Assembly: GCA_016190665.1 (NCBI GenBank)
Contig: JACPQD010000098.1
Span: 51,513-115,512 of the forward strand
Length of the DNA stretch: 64,000 bases
Direction: 5' to 3'
Origin: Chloroflexota bacterium
GTDB taxonomy: Bacteria; Chloroflexota; Dehalococcoidia; JACPQD01
The number at the start of each line of letters is the position of its first letter. Within the stretch, counting starts at the first letter, position 1. Both the position numbers and the translations under genes were made by a program. Under the pieces are notes generated by a model. The model ran no database searches and had not been told where the DNA came from. It was given only the letters and a program-made list of their open reading frames with translations. Shown in pieces: positions 53,494-61,900 of the stretch.

Positions 53494-54309
53494 TTGCGTA
53501 AGCTGCACACCGTAACAGTCTTGGTGAAAGGCGGCGGCGACCTGGGCTCCGGGGTGGCTTTCCGGCTCTTCCGGGCCGGGTTCTCCGTGGCCATCACCGA
53601 GGTCGCTCAGCCCACGGTTATAAGACGGACCGTCTCCTTCGCCGAGGCCATCTACGAGGGTGAGGCGGTGGTGGAGGGCGTCGCCGCACAGCGAATCGAT
53701 AGTTCTTGCCAGATAATCGAGACTGTGAGGGCAGGAAGGGTACCCATCCTCGTCGACCCCGAGGCGCTGATAGTGCAGGAGATAGGGCCGGGGGCGGTGG
53801 TCGACGCCATCATGGCCAAGCGCAACCTGGGTACGCGTATAACCGACGCCCCGGCCGTCATTGCGCTCGGCCCGGGCTTCACGGCAGGTGTGGACTGCCA
53901 CGCCGTCATCGAGACAGCCCGGGGGCACAACCTGGGCCGCGTGCTCCTCTCCGGCGCCGCCGAGCCGGACACCGGGATACCCGGGCCTATTGCCGGGTAC
54001 ACCACGGAGCGGCTGGTGCGAGCGCCGGCCAGCGGCGTCATCGTGAAAACAACCGCGATCGGGGAGAAGGTGACCCTGGGCGAGACGATCGGCTGGGTAG
54101 GCGACACGCCGGTCCTGACGCCCCTGGGTGGAGTCCTGCGCGGCATGATAAGAGAGGGGCTCCAGGTCCGCCAGGGCATGAAGATCGGCGATGTCGATCC
54201 CCGGGGCATCCGCGACTACTGCTTCACCATCTCCGATAAGGCGCTGGCCGTCGCTGGCGGCGTGCTGGAGGCGGTGCTGATGCTGCTGAAGCAGCGAGCG
54301 CTCAAGTAG
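53494..54309 (+). CDS. yqeB: EF2563/YqeB family selenium-dependent molybdenum hydroxylase accessory protein
   Basis: The 271 residues start MRKLHTVTVLVKGGGDLGSG and include RRTVSFAEAIYEGE, LVDPEALIV, IALGPGFTAGVDCHAVIETA and a C-terminal CFTISDKALAVAGGVLEAVL. The family marks Se-dependent Mo hydroxylases. TTG 53494 has AAGGAGGG upstream; an ATG at 53446 overlapping mocA is the alternative, but the added residues do not fit the family. No SelD or hydroxylase gene is nearby. Confidence 0.9.
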   Translation: MRKLHTVTVLVKGGGDLGSGVAFRLFRAGFSVAITEVAQPTVIRRTVSFAEAIYEGEAVVEGVAAQRIDSSCQIIETVRAGRVPILVDPEALIVQEIGPGAVVDAIMAKRNLGTRITDAPAVIALGPGFTAGVDCHAVIETARGHNLGRVLLSGAAEPDTGIPGPIAGYTTERLVRAPASGVIVKTTAIGEKVTLGETIGWVGDTPVLTPLGGVLRGMIREGLQVRQGMKIGDVDPRGIRDYCFTISDKALAVAGGVLEAVLMLLKQRALK

Positions 54310-54489
54310 GAGCCTTCCTTGACGTTCCCGTTTCTGAGGTTAGCTGCACGTTCGCTCTTGTGGGTGGGAAAGCCAAGGGGGTTTGGGCCCAGGGTGAGAT
54401 GGTATTCCAAGTTACTCCCCCGATAGGCGCCCGAGCAACTATAATGTCTTCACGCATGATAATGACGTCCCAGAGTTGTGTTGGCCAGC

Positions 54490-54753
54490 TTAGCGCCTTC
54501 GTGGTGTGCGCAGGTTCTTGTCGACGATGGCTATGATGATGGCGACGTAGGCGAGGAACCGTACTGTATAGGGCAGTATGCCCGCCTCGCTCGGCTCAGA
54601 GAGTCCAAGGATACCTCGGTTCAGCGCCTCCAGCGAAAAGGCGAGAGCGAACAACAGGAACAGCCTGTCGAGACTCTCACGCCAGAAACGCAAGAAAAAC
54701 AAGGCAGCGACCAGCGCTCCCATTGTGGTAAGACCCATCACAAAATCGCTCAT
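54490..54753 (-). CDS. Small DUF5985-like membrane protein
   Basis: The 87 residues have three hydrophobic segments (MGALVAALFFLRFWRES; LFLLFALAFSLEALNRGILG; VRFLAYVAIIIAIVDKN). It resembles DUF5985 and is a paralogue of the next gene upstream. Function unknown; such pairs occur next to sensor kinases, as here. The 180 bases downstream to yqeB (convergent) hold nothing recognisable. Confidence 0.72.
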   Translation of the reverse strand: MSDFVMGLTTMGALVAALFFLRFWRESLDRLFLLFALAFSLEALNRGILGLSEPSEAGILPYTVRFLAYVAIIIAIVDKNLRTPRRR

Positions 54754-54762
54754 CGACCCACC

Positions 54763-55020
54763 TCACCTAGTTTCGAACACAAGGCCGTACACCAGTACTG
54801 CCATGGAGATCAGTCCGACAACTTGTCTCAACAGATACAGGCTCACCTGAGGAAGCACCACCACGTCGACCAGGACCAGCAGGTTGTTCAGGGTCAGCCC
54901 GGCAAAGCACAGGCCCGCCCACATCAGCAACCTTTCTCCGTTCTGACTGTAGGCGCGCAAGAGCAACAAGGCGCACGCCAGGGCGGTCAGAGTGACCAAC
55001 GCATACACGATTTCCGTCAT
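54763..55020 (-). CDS. Small DUF5985-like membrane protein
   Basis: The 85 residues have three segments (VYALVTLTALACALLLLRAY; LLMWAGLCFAGLTLNNLLVL; LLRQVVGLISMAVLVYGLVF). Paralogue of the downstream gene, nine bases apart. The stop of the regulator gene is one base upstream of its ATG, so the three genes form an operon. Confidence 0.72.
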   Translation of the reverse strand: MTEIVYALVTLTALACALLLLRAYSQNGERLLMWAGLCFAGLTLNNLLVLVDVVVLPQVSLYLLRQVVGLISMAVLVYGLVFETR

Positions 55021-55021
55021 G

Positions 55022-55423
55022 TTACTCTTCCTTCCTCAGCCTGAAAGCATCCGCGAAACGTCGTATGCTGGTGCTGGGCTTGGAGTAGATGAAGTTGGTG
55101 ATGGCCACAAGATGCTTCCTGTAGGTCCCCTCGACCTCGGCCACTACTTCGTCCAGTGCTGAGGAGACGGGACTGTAGCGGTAGGAGACGGCATCGCTCT
55201 TTCGAACAGATGCCAGGAGGCCGCGAACGTTAAGGTCGGTGAGAACACCAGCAGCTTTGGGAGCGTCGATGTAAAGCCTTTTCCCCACTTGCTCGGCGCT
55301 CCACTCCTGATCGGCGCCAGCTCGGAGTAATAACAAGGCCTCCATATGTACGACCGACTCAATATTCTCGGTGACGAATTGCTTCACGCTTTCGGGAATG
55401 TCTATCACGGAACAGTCCACCAT
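55022..55423 (-). CDS. Small winged-helix-like regulatory protein
   Basis: The 133 residues, not recognised as a named family, have a helical region SVVHMEALLLLRAGADQEWS and a helix-turn-helix-like LYIDAPKAAGVLTDLNVRGL (~50-70), then a strand pair as in winged helices (LLASVRKSDAVSYRYSP). The C-terminus is a basic helix. It probably regulates the DUF5985 operon. A -10 (TATAGT) ends six bases before the ATG and a palindrome lies just upstream. Confidence 0.6.
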   Translation of the reverse strand: MVDCSVIDIPESVKQFVTENIESVVHMEALLLLRAGADQEWSAEQVGKRLYIDAPKAAGVLTDLNVRGLLASVRKSDAVSYRYSPVSSALDEVVAEVEGTYRKHLVAITNFIYSKPSTSIRRFADAFRLRKEE

Positions 55424-55429
55424 CTCAAA

Positions 55430-55454
55430 ACTATATCGTTAGTAGTGTACTACT
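55430..55454 (-). promoter_or_regulatory. -10 and palindromic operator of the DUF5985 operon
   Basis: TATAGT (55430-55435, minus) six bases before ATG 55423, and the perfect inverted repeat AGTAGT-GT-ACTACT (55441-55454) where a -35 would lie. Suggests an activator- or autoregulator-bound, leaderless promoter. Confidence 0.4.
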
Positions 55455-55590
55455 CATGCTGGCGCGGATGCGCTTTCACGAAATCCCTCTCAGTCTCCCT
55501 CTACATGGCCTTTGATGACATAATGTGCCAATCCGCCAACTGGCGTCTGCGCGCTCGTCGACCCCCTGAATCCCCGTCTTGGGGGACTTT

Positions 55591-55610
55591 GGGCACGGCA
55601 CACCGTGCCC
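55591..55610. repeat. GGGCACGG-CACA-CCGTGCCC hairpin repeat
   Basis: Perfect eight-pair inverted repeat followed by CTACGGG, of a type dispersed in many Chloroflexota and other genomes. A second hairpin TCCCC/GGGGA precedes it at ~55571-55586. Lies in the gap upstream of the DUF5985 operon and downstream of the PAS kinase gene. Confidence 0.5.
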
Positions 55611-55683
55611 CTACGGGACACCCGTTGGACAGGCCCAGAGCTATCGGAACTTCACCATCCCACGCTGGCCTTCGTCGCGCCCT

Positions 55684-57198
55684 TCATGGGGGCGAAATCG
55701 TAGGGGAGGGCTTAGAACGCTCGCATTCGTAACCCTCCCCCACACGGGTTGCTGGGCCGGCGTTGGCGAAAGTGAAGTAGACGGTGGCGCCTTCCTCCGG
55801 TTTCGCCTCTATCCAGACACGCCCGCCATGGCGGCGGACGATACGCTGCGCGCTGGCCAGGCCGACGCCCAGACCGGGGAACTCCCAATCATGATGCATG
55901 CGTTGGAAGGCGACAAAGAGCTTGTCGGCACATTGCATGTCGAAGCCGGCGCCGTCGTCGCGAACGAACAAGACCCCGTCGCCGGTGGCCCCGAACTCTA
56001 TCCTAGCCTTCGGGTGCTTTGAAGTGAACTTCCAGGCGTTGTCAAGCAGATTCTGCAGCATAGAACCAAGCAGGCTGGGGTCGCCGCGGCCGGTCAAGCC
56101 AGGCGCTATGACGAACTCCACCTGGCGCGCAGGGTCGATGCTCTGCAGGTCTTTCGCCAGTTTCGCAACCAGGCGACTGAGGTCGACCTCCTCGCGTTTC
56201 ATCTCAACAACGCTGAGTCGTGACAGGTCCAACAAGGCATCCAGGTACTCCGCCATGCGCTGGCTGCCCCGGCGGACGGCCCCCAGATATTTCTTGCCCT
56301 CGGCATCCAGGCGGTCCCCATACAGTTCGAGAAGCCACCGGCTGAAACCGTCCATGGCCCGAAGCGGGGTCTTCAGGTCATGAGCGACTGTGTAGTTATG
56401 CGCCTCCAGTTCTTTGTTGATGACTTCTAGTTCCAGCGCCTGCTGCTGAAGCGTGGACACGTCGGTCATTATGTGTACGGCGCCCGCGAGCTTGCCGCCA
56501 CGGTCAAAGAGAGGATCCACGGCAACGCCAAACCACTTGTCGCCGTGTTGCAGTACCTCAGTTTCCCTCTGCAAGGTCACGAGCATCCTTGCGAGAGCGC
56601 AGCTCCTGCCCGGCTCGCTGCAATCATGAATCGCCTCGCGACACGGGCGACCGGCGACCTCGTCGGACGGAGCATTCAGGAATGACGCGCATGACCGGTT
56701 GCAGCGCATAATCTTGCCCTCTGAGTCCAGCAGACAAATGTAATCGCCAAGGGCGTCGAAAGTAGCCTGCCACTGACGGGCCGACTCTAACAGGGCCTCG
56801 TCCGCCCTCCTTTGCGCGGCCAGGAGCCGTTGTCTCTCCAGGGCGGCCAGAATCGTCCTCGGGAGACGGCGGATGTGGTGCGGCGTCTTGATCACGTAGT
56901 CGGCGGCCCCCCGCCTCATCGCCTCGACCGCTTCCGCCTCAGATCCCGTGCCGGTGACAATGACCACGGGCAGGTGAGGGGACCGAGCCAGCACCAGGTC
57001 GATTACGTCGAAACCACTCAGCTCCCCAAGGTGCAAGTCGCTCAGGACGACGTCATAACCTGCCTCGGCGAGCCGTTCTTCGAGTTCTCTTTGGCAAGTA
57101 GCCTCAGTTACGCGGAAGCCGGTCTCCTCGTTCTCCAGCGCGTCGCGCACCAGCTCGCGGTCGAACGTATAGTCATCAACGTAGAGGACGCGAATCAC
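55684..57198 (-). CDS. Receiver-PAS-histidine kinase hybrid
   Basis: The 504 residues carry an N-terminal receiver domain (VLYVDDYTFDRELVRDAL; phospho-Asp in VVLSDLHLGE), a PAS domain (~140-255, with LGDYICLLDSEGKIMRCNRS), HisKA with YTVAHDLKTPLRAMDGFS (phospho-His ~283) and a HATPase (LLDNAWKF; DDGAGFDM; GLGVGLASAQRIV). The H-box type is that of cyanobacterial phytochrome-like kinases. It is soluble and would receive a phosphate from a partner such as the next two gene products. A disordered tail ends the protein. Confidence 0.92.
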   Translation of the reverse strand: MIRVLYVDDYTFDRELVRDALENEETGFRVTEATCQRELEERLAEAGYDVVLSDLHLGELSGFDVIDLVLARSPHLPVVIVTGTGSEAEAVEAMRRGAADYVIKTPHHIRRLPRTILAALERQRLLAAQRRADEALLESARQWQATFDALGDYICLLDSEGKIMRCNRSCASFLNAPSDEVAGRPCREAIHDCSEPGRSCALARMLVTLQRETEVLQHGDKWFGVAVDPLFDRGGKLAGAVHIMTDVSTLQQQALELEVINKELEAHNYTVAHDLKTPLRAMDGFSRWLLELYGDRLDAEGKKYLGAVRRGSQRMAEYLDALLDLSRLSVVEMKREEVDLSRLVAKLAKDLQSIDPARQVEFVIAPGLTGRGDPSLLGSMLQNLLDNAWKFTSKHPKARIEFGATGDGVLFVRDDGAGFDMQCADKLFVAFQRMHHDWEFPGLGVGLASAQRIVRRHGGRVWIEAKPEEGATVYFTFANAGPATRVGEGYECERSKPSPTISPP

Positions 57199-57256
57199 CT
57201 TATCCAGTCATGACCTCCACTACTTGCTGTAAGCGACGTGAGAGGCTTCCCATCGA

Positions 57257-57730
57257 TCAGGCGTCGTCTATCCGCCCGGTTGGCCGATCCTCTGAAGGCG
57301 GGGCGGAATTCAACTCCGACCAGTACGCGATGAACTTGGCGGCCGCCTCCAGAAAACCCTCGTAGGAGCTCGGCTTGACTACGTAGCTGTTGGCGCCCAA
57401 ATCGTAACAAGCGGCGCGGTCGCTGTCCTGGTTGGAAGAGGTGAATACTACGACGGGAAGGCGCTTGAGGTTCGGTGTGGATTTGATCTTCTCCAACACC
57501 TGGAAACCACTGATCCCGGGAAGCTTCAAATCCAGCAGCACGATGGTGGGTTCGGGAAACGAGGCGGACTTGACGTGGCCGTCAGTCCCCAGGAGGCATT
57601 CGAGGGCTGTCTCGCCGTCAGTGGCAACCCGTACCGAAGCGCCCTTCAGCGTCTCAAAAAAGGCGTTCCGCACCAACTCAGCATCCAGTTGGTTGTCTTC
57701 GACCAGAAGGACCGAGAAATGGCCGCGCAT
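57257..57730 (-). CDS. Single-domain response regulator (Rcp1-like)
   Basis: The 157 residues are one receiver domain: VLLVEDNQLDAELVRNAFFE, VLLDLKLPGISGFQVLEKI with the phospho-Asp, and VVFTSSNQDSDRA, with KPSSYEGFLEAA near the end. The Rcp1/CheY-like form with the extended loop is typically paired with hybrid kinases. ATG 57730 has GGAGG upstream; an ATG at 57757 overlapping the upstream stop is less likely. Confidence 0.88.
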   Translation of the reverse strand: MRGHFSVLLVEDNQLDAELVRNAFFETLKGASVRVATDGETALECLLGTDGHVKSASFPEPTIVLLDLKLPGISGFQVLEKIKSTPNLKRLPVVVFTSSNQDSDRAACYDLGANSYVVKPSSYEGFLEAAAKFIAYWSELNSAPPSEDRPTGRIDDA

Positions 57731-57756
57731 GGCCGCCTCCTGTCTGCCGGCGCCCA

Positions 57757-58917
57757 TCACAATTCGCGGGGCAAAGTCACGCAAAAGGTGCTTCCTTCCC
57801 CCACGGCTGACTCCACCCTGATTTGGCCTCCCATCATGGCTACCGACTTACTGACTATGGCGAGGCCGATCCCGGTACCCTGGTACTTGTCGGTCCCATG
57901 CAGCCTCTGGAACACCTGGAATATCTTCTCCTGGTGCTCCTTCGCGATGCCGATGCCGTTGTCACGCACCCGGATGGTGCACCAGTCGAGATCCCCTTCC
58001 CAGGTGACATCGATCTGCGGAGGTACCTCTGGCCGACGGTAAGTCAAAGCGTTATCGACGAGATTGCTGAAGGTCTGGTGCAAGAGGGTCCGATCGCCTT
58101 TAACCGTGGGCAAGTCGGGCGCGATTGAGAGTTTAGCGCCGAGGTCGGAGAGGCGACCGTTACAGCCTTCGCGGATCTGGGACAAGACGGCCGTGAGGGA
58201 GACAGCCTCGTAGCGCAAGGCCTGCCGGCCAAGGCGCGCGTAGGCCAACAGGTCGTCAATGAGACGGTTCATATGAGCGCATGCCTCGACGACGTTGTTG
58301 ACGTAGTGCCGGCCCTCTTCGTTCAAGTTGGCGCTATGACGACGGGTAATGATCTCCGCGAAGCCGGAAATAGCTCGAAGCGGGGCGCGCAGATCGTGCG
58401 AGACGGAGTAGGAGAAGCTCTCGAGGTCTCTGTTCGCCGTCTCCAGGTCCGAGGTACGCTGCTGAAGCCGGGCGTTCAGCCGCTCCACCTGCCGGGTCTT
58501 TCTGAAGAGGTCGGCAAACACGGCAACCTTGGACCTCAGGACATCCGGGTTGATGGGCTTGAAGATATAGTCAACGGCGCCCAGCGAATATCCCGTGGCC
58601 ATGTGAACCTCAGTTTTGCTGATGGCCGTGAGGAAGATAATCGGCGTGTAACGCGTCCTGTCTCGCTCCCTCATTATGGCCGCCGTCTCAAAACCGTCCA
58701 GGTCGGGCATCCGCACGTCGAGCAGTACGACGGCATAATCATCCGCGAGGACACGGCGCAGCGCCTCCCGGCCGGAAAGCGCCTTAACCAGGTTCTCTCC
58801 CAGGCTACCCAGGGCAGCCTCCAGGGCCAGCAGGTTCTCGGACTGGTCGTCGACCAGCAGGATATTGACCCTCTCACCCGGGTCTATGGACCCTGTTAAG
58901 TCGTTGGAGTTACTCAT
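57757..58917 (-). CDS. Receiver-histidine kinase hybrid
   Basis: The 386 residues have an N-terminal receiver (ILLVDDQSENLLALEAAL; VLLDVRMPDLDGFETA; FKPINPDVL), a coiled-coil linker, HisKA with FSYSVSHDLRAPLRAISGFA (phospho-His ~180) and HATPase (NLVDNALTYR; VRDNGIGIAKEHQEKIFQVF; GTGIGLAIV). Stop overlaps the next gene's possible start (TGATG). Part of a phosphorelay block with 55684-57198 and the giant kinase upstream. Confidence 0.92.
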   Translation of the reverse strand: MSNSNDLTGSIDPGERVNILLVDDQSENLLALEAALGSLGENLVKALSGREALRRVLADDYAVVLLDVRMPDLDGFETAAIMRERDRTRYTPIIFLTAISKTEVHMATGYSLGAVDYIFKPINPDVLRSKVAVFADLFRKTRQVERLNARLQQRTSDLETANRDLESFSYSVSHDLRAPLRAISGFAEIITRRHSANLNEEGRHYVNNVVEACAHMNRLIDDLLAYARLGRQALRYEAVSLTAVLSQIREGCNGRLSDLGAKLSIAPDLPTVKGDRTLLHQTFSNLVDNALTYRRPEVPPQIDVTWEGDLDWCTIRVRDNGIGIAKEHQEKIFQVFQRLHGTDKYQGTGIGLAIVSKSVAMMGGQIRVESAVGEGSTFCVTLPREL

Positions 58918-58936
58918 CGCTTTCCTGCGGACGAGG

Positions 58937-58964
58937 GCGATTGACTATCAGAAGAGTCAATCGC
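58937..58964 (-). terminator. Perfect 10-bp hairpin between two kinase genes
   Basis: GCGATTGACT (58937-58946) pairs with AGTCAATCGC (58955-58964) across an 8-nt loop, followed by alternating GC. No U tract; could be a processing or attenuation hairpin in the 69-base gap. Confidence 0.4.
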
Positions 58965-58986
58965 GCGCGCCCTGTAAGTTGAGCGT

Positions 58987-61900
58987 CTATCTATACAACC
59001 ACACTCGCAGCAACGAGAGCAACTGATCGGTGTCCACCGGTTTGGCGATGTAGTCCGATGCGCCAGCGGCTATACATTTCTGACGGTCGCCCTTCATGGC
59101 CTTGGCTGTCAGGGCGATAATGGGCAGCGACCGGAATTGTTCCTTTTCCCGTATGACGTGCATTGTATCATATCCGTCCATTTCCGGCATCATGATGTCC
59201 ATCAATACCAGGTCGACATCGGGCGTTTCGGCTAGCTTCTTAATCGCTTCGGCGCCATTTTCGGCGGACAGCACGTCAATGTTGTGGCGTTCGAGGACGC
59301 TGGTCAAGGCGAAGATGTTGCGGATGTCATCGTCAACGACAAGCACCCTGCGTCCGGCGAGCACCGTATCCGTCTGGTGAAGCTGCTCCAGCATCCGCCG
59401 CTTGGGCTCGGGCAGGTTCGCCGCCACGCGATGGAGGAACATTGCTGTCTCGTCGAGGAGGCGCTCCGGCGAGCGGATGTCCTTCACGATGACGCGATCC
59501 ACCACTCTTTCAAGTTGAGCGGATTCCTCTGCCGTCAGGTCCTTGCCGGTGTAGACAATGATCGGAAGGGATTCAAGGCCCAGATCTTTCCTGATGGCAT
59601 CGATGAGCTCGAAACCTGTCATATCCGGCAAGCCGAGGTCGATAACCATGCAATCGAAGGGTCCCCTCTTAAGCGCTGCCAGCGCCTCGTCGCCGGTAGG
59701 CACCGCGATCGTCTCCACGTCGCCTTCCCCGATGAGATCGACGATGCTCATGCGCTGGACGTCGTCGTCCTCAACCACCAGCAGCTTCTTTACCGGCCGG
59801 GCTATGAAGTCATTTATCCGGGTAAAGGCGTCTTCCAGCGTCTCCTTGCTTACCGGCTTGTTCAAACAGGCGAGGGCCCAGCGACCCAACCCTCGGTTCT
59901 GCTCCTCTTCGACTGAAATTATGTGCACGGGTATGTGTCGCGTGGTCGGGTTATCCTTGAGGTGATGGAGCAGCCTCCAGCCGTCCATCTCAGGCAAGTT
60001 GATGTCCAGGGTGATGGCATCCGGCTTGTACTGGTGCGCCATAGCCAGCGCCACGCCGCCTCGCAGGGCTACCAGGCCCTTGAAGCCGTTTCCGTGGGCC
60101 ATATCCAGGAGAACTCGGGCAAAATTCGGATCGTCCTCTACGATGAGCAGCACGCGATCTCCCGTCCGGATATCGTCCCTGTCGTCACCGATCTGCCCTT
60201 CCAGGGAGGCAGCGTAGCCGGCATCTTTAGCGGAGACAGGCGCCGCATCCAGAAGCGCCGGGGGCCGCGCGACCGCGTATGCGCCGGTTGACTTGAACCA
60301 GTCCGCATAATCAGCTTCGCCATGCCGCATTGCGGGGGCCATCTGCGGGCAGACTTGAGGCAAATAGAAAGTGAAGTTGCTGCCCCGCCCCGGTTCGCTC
60401 CACAGGCGTATCTCCCCGCCCAGCAATCTGGTGATCTCGCGGCTGATAGACAGGCCGAGGCCGGTGCCGCCGTATTTGCGGCTGGTCGTGCCGTCCGCCT
60501 GCTGGAATGCCTCGAAGATAAGCGCTTGCTTCTCCGGCGGTATGCCGATGCCCGTATCGCGCACACAGAAGGCAACGACGGCTTCGCAGAGTCTCAGCGC
60601 CGTGTTCTCTGGGTCCCAACCCTCGGTGACTTGCGAGATATTGAGCACCACTTCGCCCCGTTCGGTGAACTTGAAGGCGTTGGAAAGCAGGTTCTTCAGC
60701 ACCTGTTGAAGCCGTTTGGCGTCAGTATGAATATGAAGGGGCAAATTCGGGTCCAGTTCGACGGTGAAGGTGAGCCCCTTGTCCAGGGCAACATGGCGGA
60801 AAGTTCTCTCCACGAAGTTGGCGATCTCAGGGAACTTCAATTCGGTGACATCGAGGGTTGTCGTGCCCGATTCTATCTTCGACAGGTCGAGAATGTCGTT
60901 GATCAGGGTCAGCAGATCGGTGCCGGAGCCATGAATGGTCCTGGCGTACTCCACCTCCTTCGATGTCAGGTTGCCGCCGGTGTTCTCGCTGAGTTGCTGC
61001 GAGAGTATCAGCAGGCTGTTGAGAGGCGTCCGAAGCTCGTGGGACATGTTGGAGAGGAACTCGGACTTGTACTTGGAGGTCAGGGCCAACTGCTCGGCCT
61101 TCTCCTCCAGGGCCTGTCTTGCGCGCTCGACCTCGCTGTTCTTGGCCTCCACCTCGGCCTTCTGTTCGACGAGCAGTTGCGCCTTCTCCTGAAGCTCTTT
61201 GTTCGTAAGCTGGAGCTCTTGCTGGCGGCTTTGCAGCTCCTCCGCCAGAGACTGAGATTGCTTCAACAGGTCCTCAGTGCGCATGGTTGCCTCGATGGTG
61301 TTGAGCACGATGCCAAGGCTTTCTGCCAACTGGTCAAGGAAGGCCTGATGCGTGGGGCTGAAACGCTCAAAGGAGGCAAGTTCCAGAACGCCCTTCACTT
61401 GCCCCTCGAAGACTATGGGCAGGACGATAATATTCGCTGGGGAAGCCGCGCCCAGTCCCGAGGTTATCTTGATATACTTCTTGGGCACGTTGCTCAGCAA
61501 GACTCTTTGCTTCTCGGAAGCGCACTGGCCAACGATGCCCTCCCCCAATTTGAAGGCGCGGGGATATTGCTTGCTCTCCTCGACAGCATAGCCAGCGAGG
61601 AGCTTCAGCTCCGGTTCCCCCATTGAGGAGTGCTCCATGATATAGAAGACACCGTGCTGCGAGGAGACTACGGGCTCCAACTCGGACAGGATTCGCTTGG
61701 CCACGGTCAGCCTGTCGCGCTCGCCCTGGAGCAGGCGCGTGAATTTGGCGAGGTTGGTCTTGAGCCAGTCCTGCTCGGCGTTCACCTGGGTGGTCTCCCT
61801 CAGGTTGGCGATCATCTGGTTCACGTTGTCTTTGAGGACGGCAACCTCACCGGAGGCATCGACCTGGATCGACCGTGTAAGGTCGCCCTTGGTGACGGCC

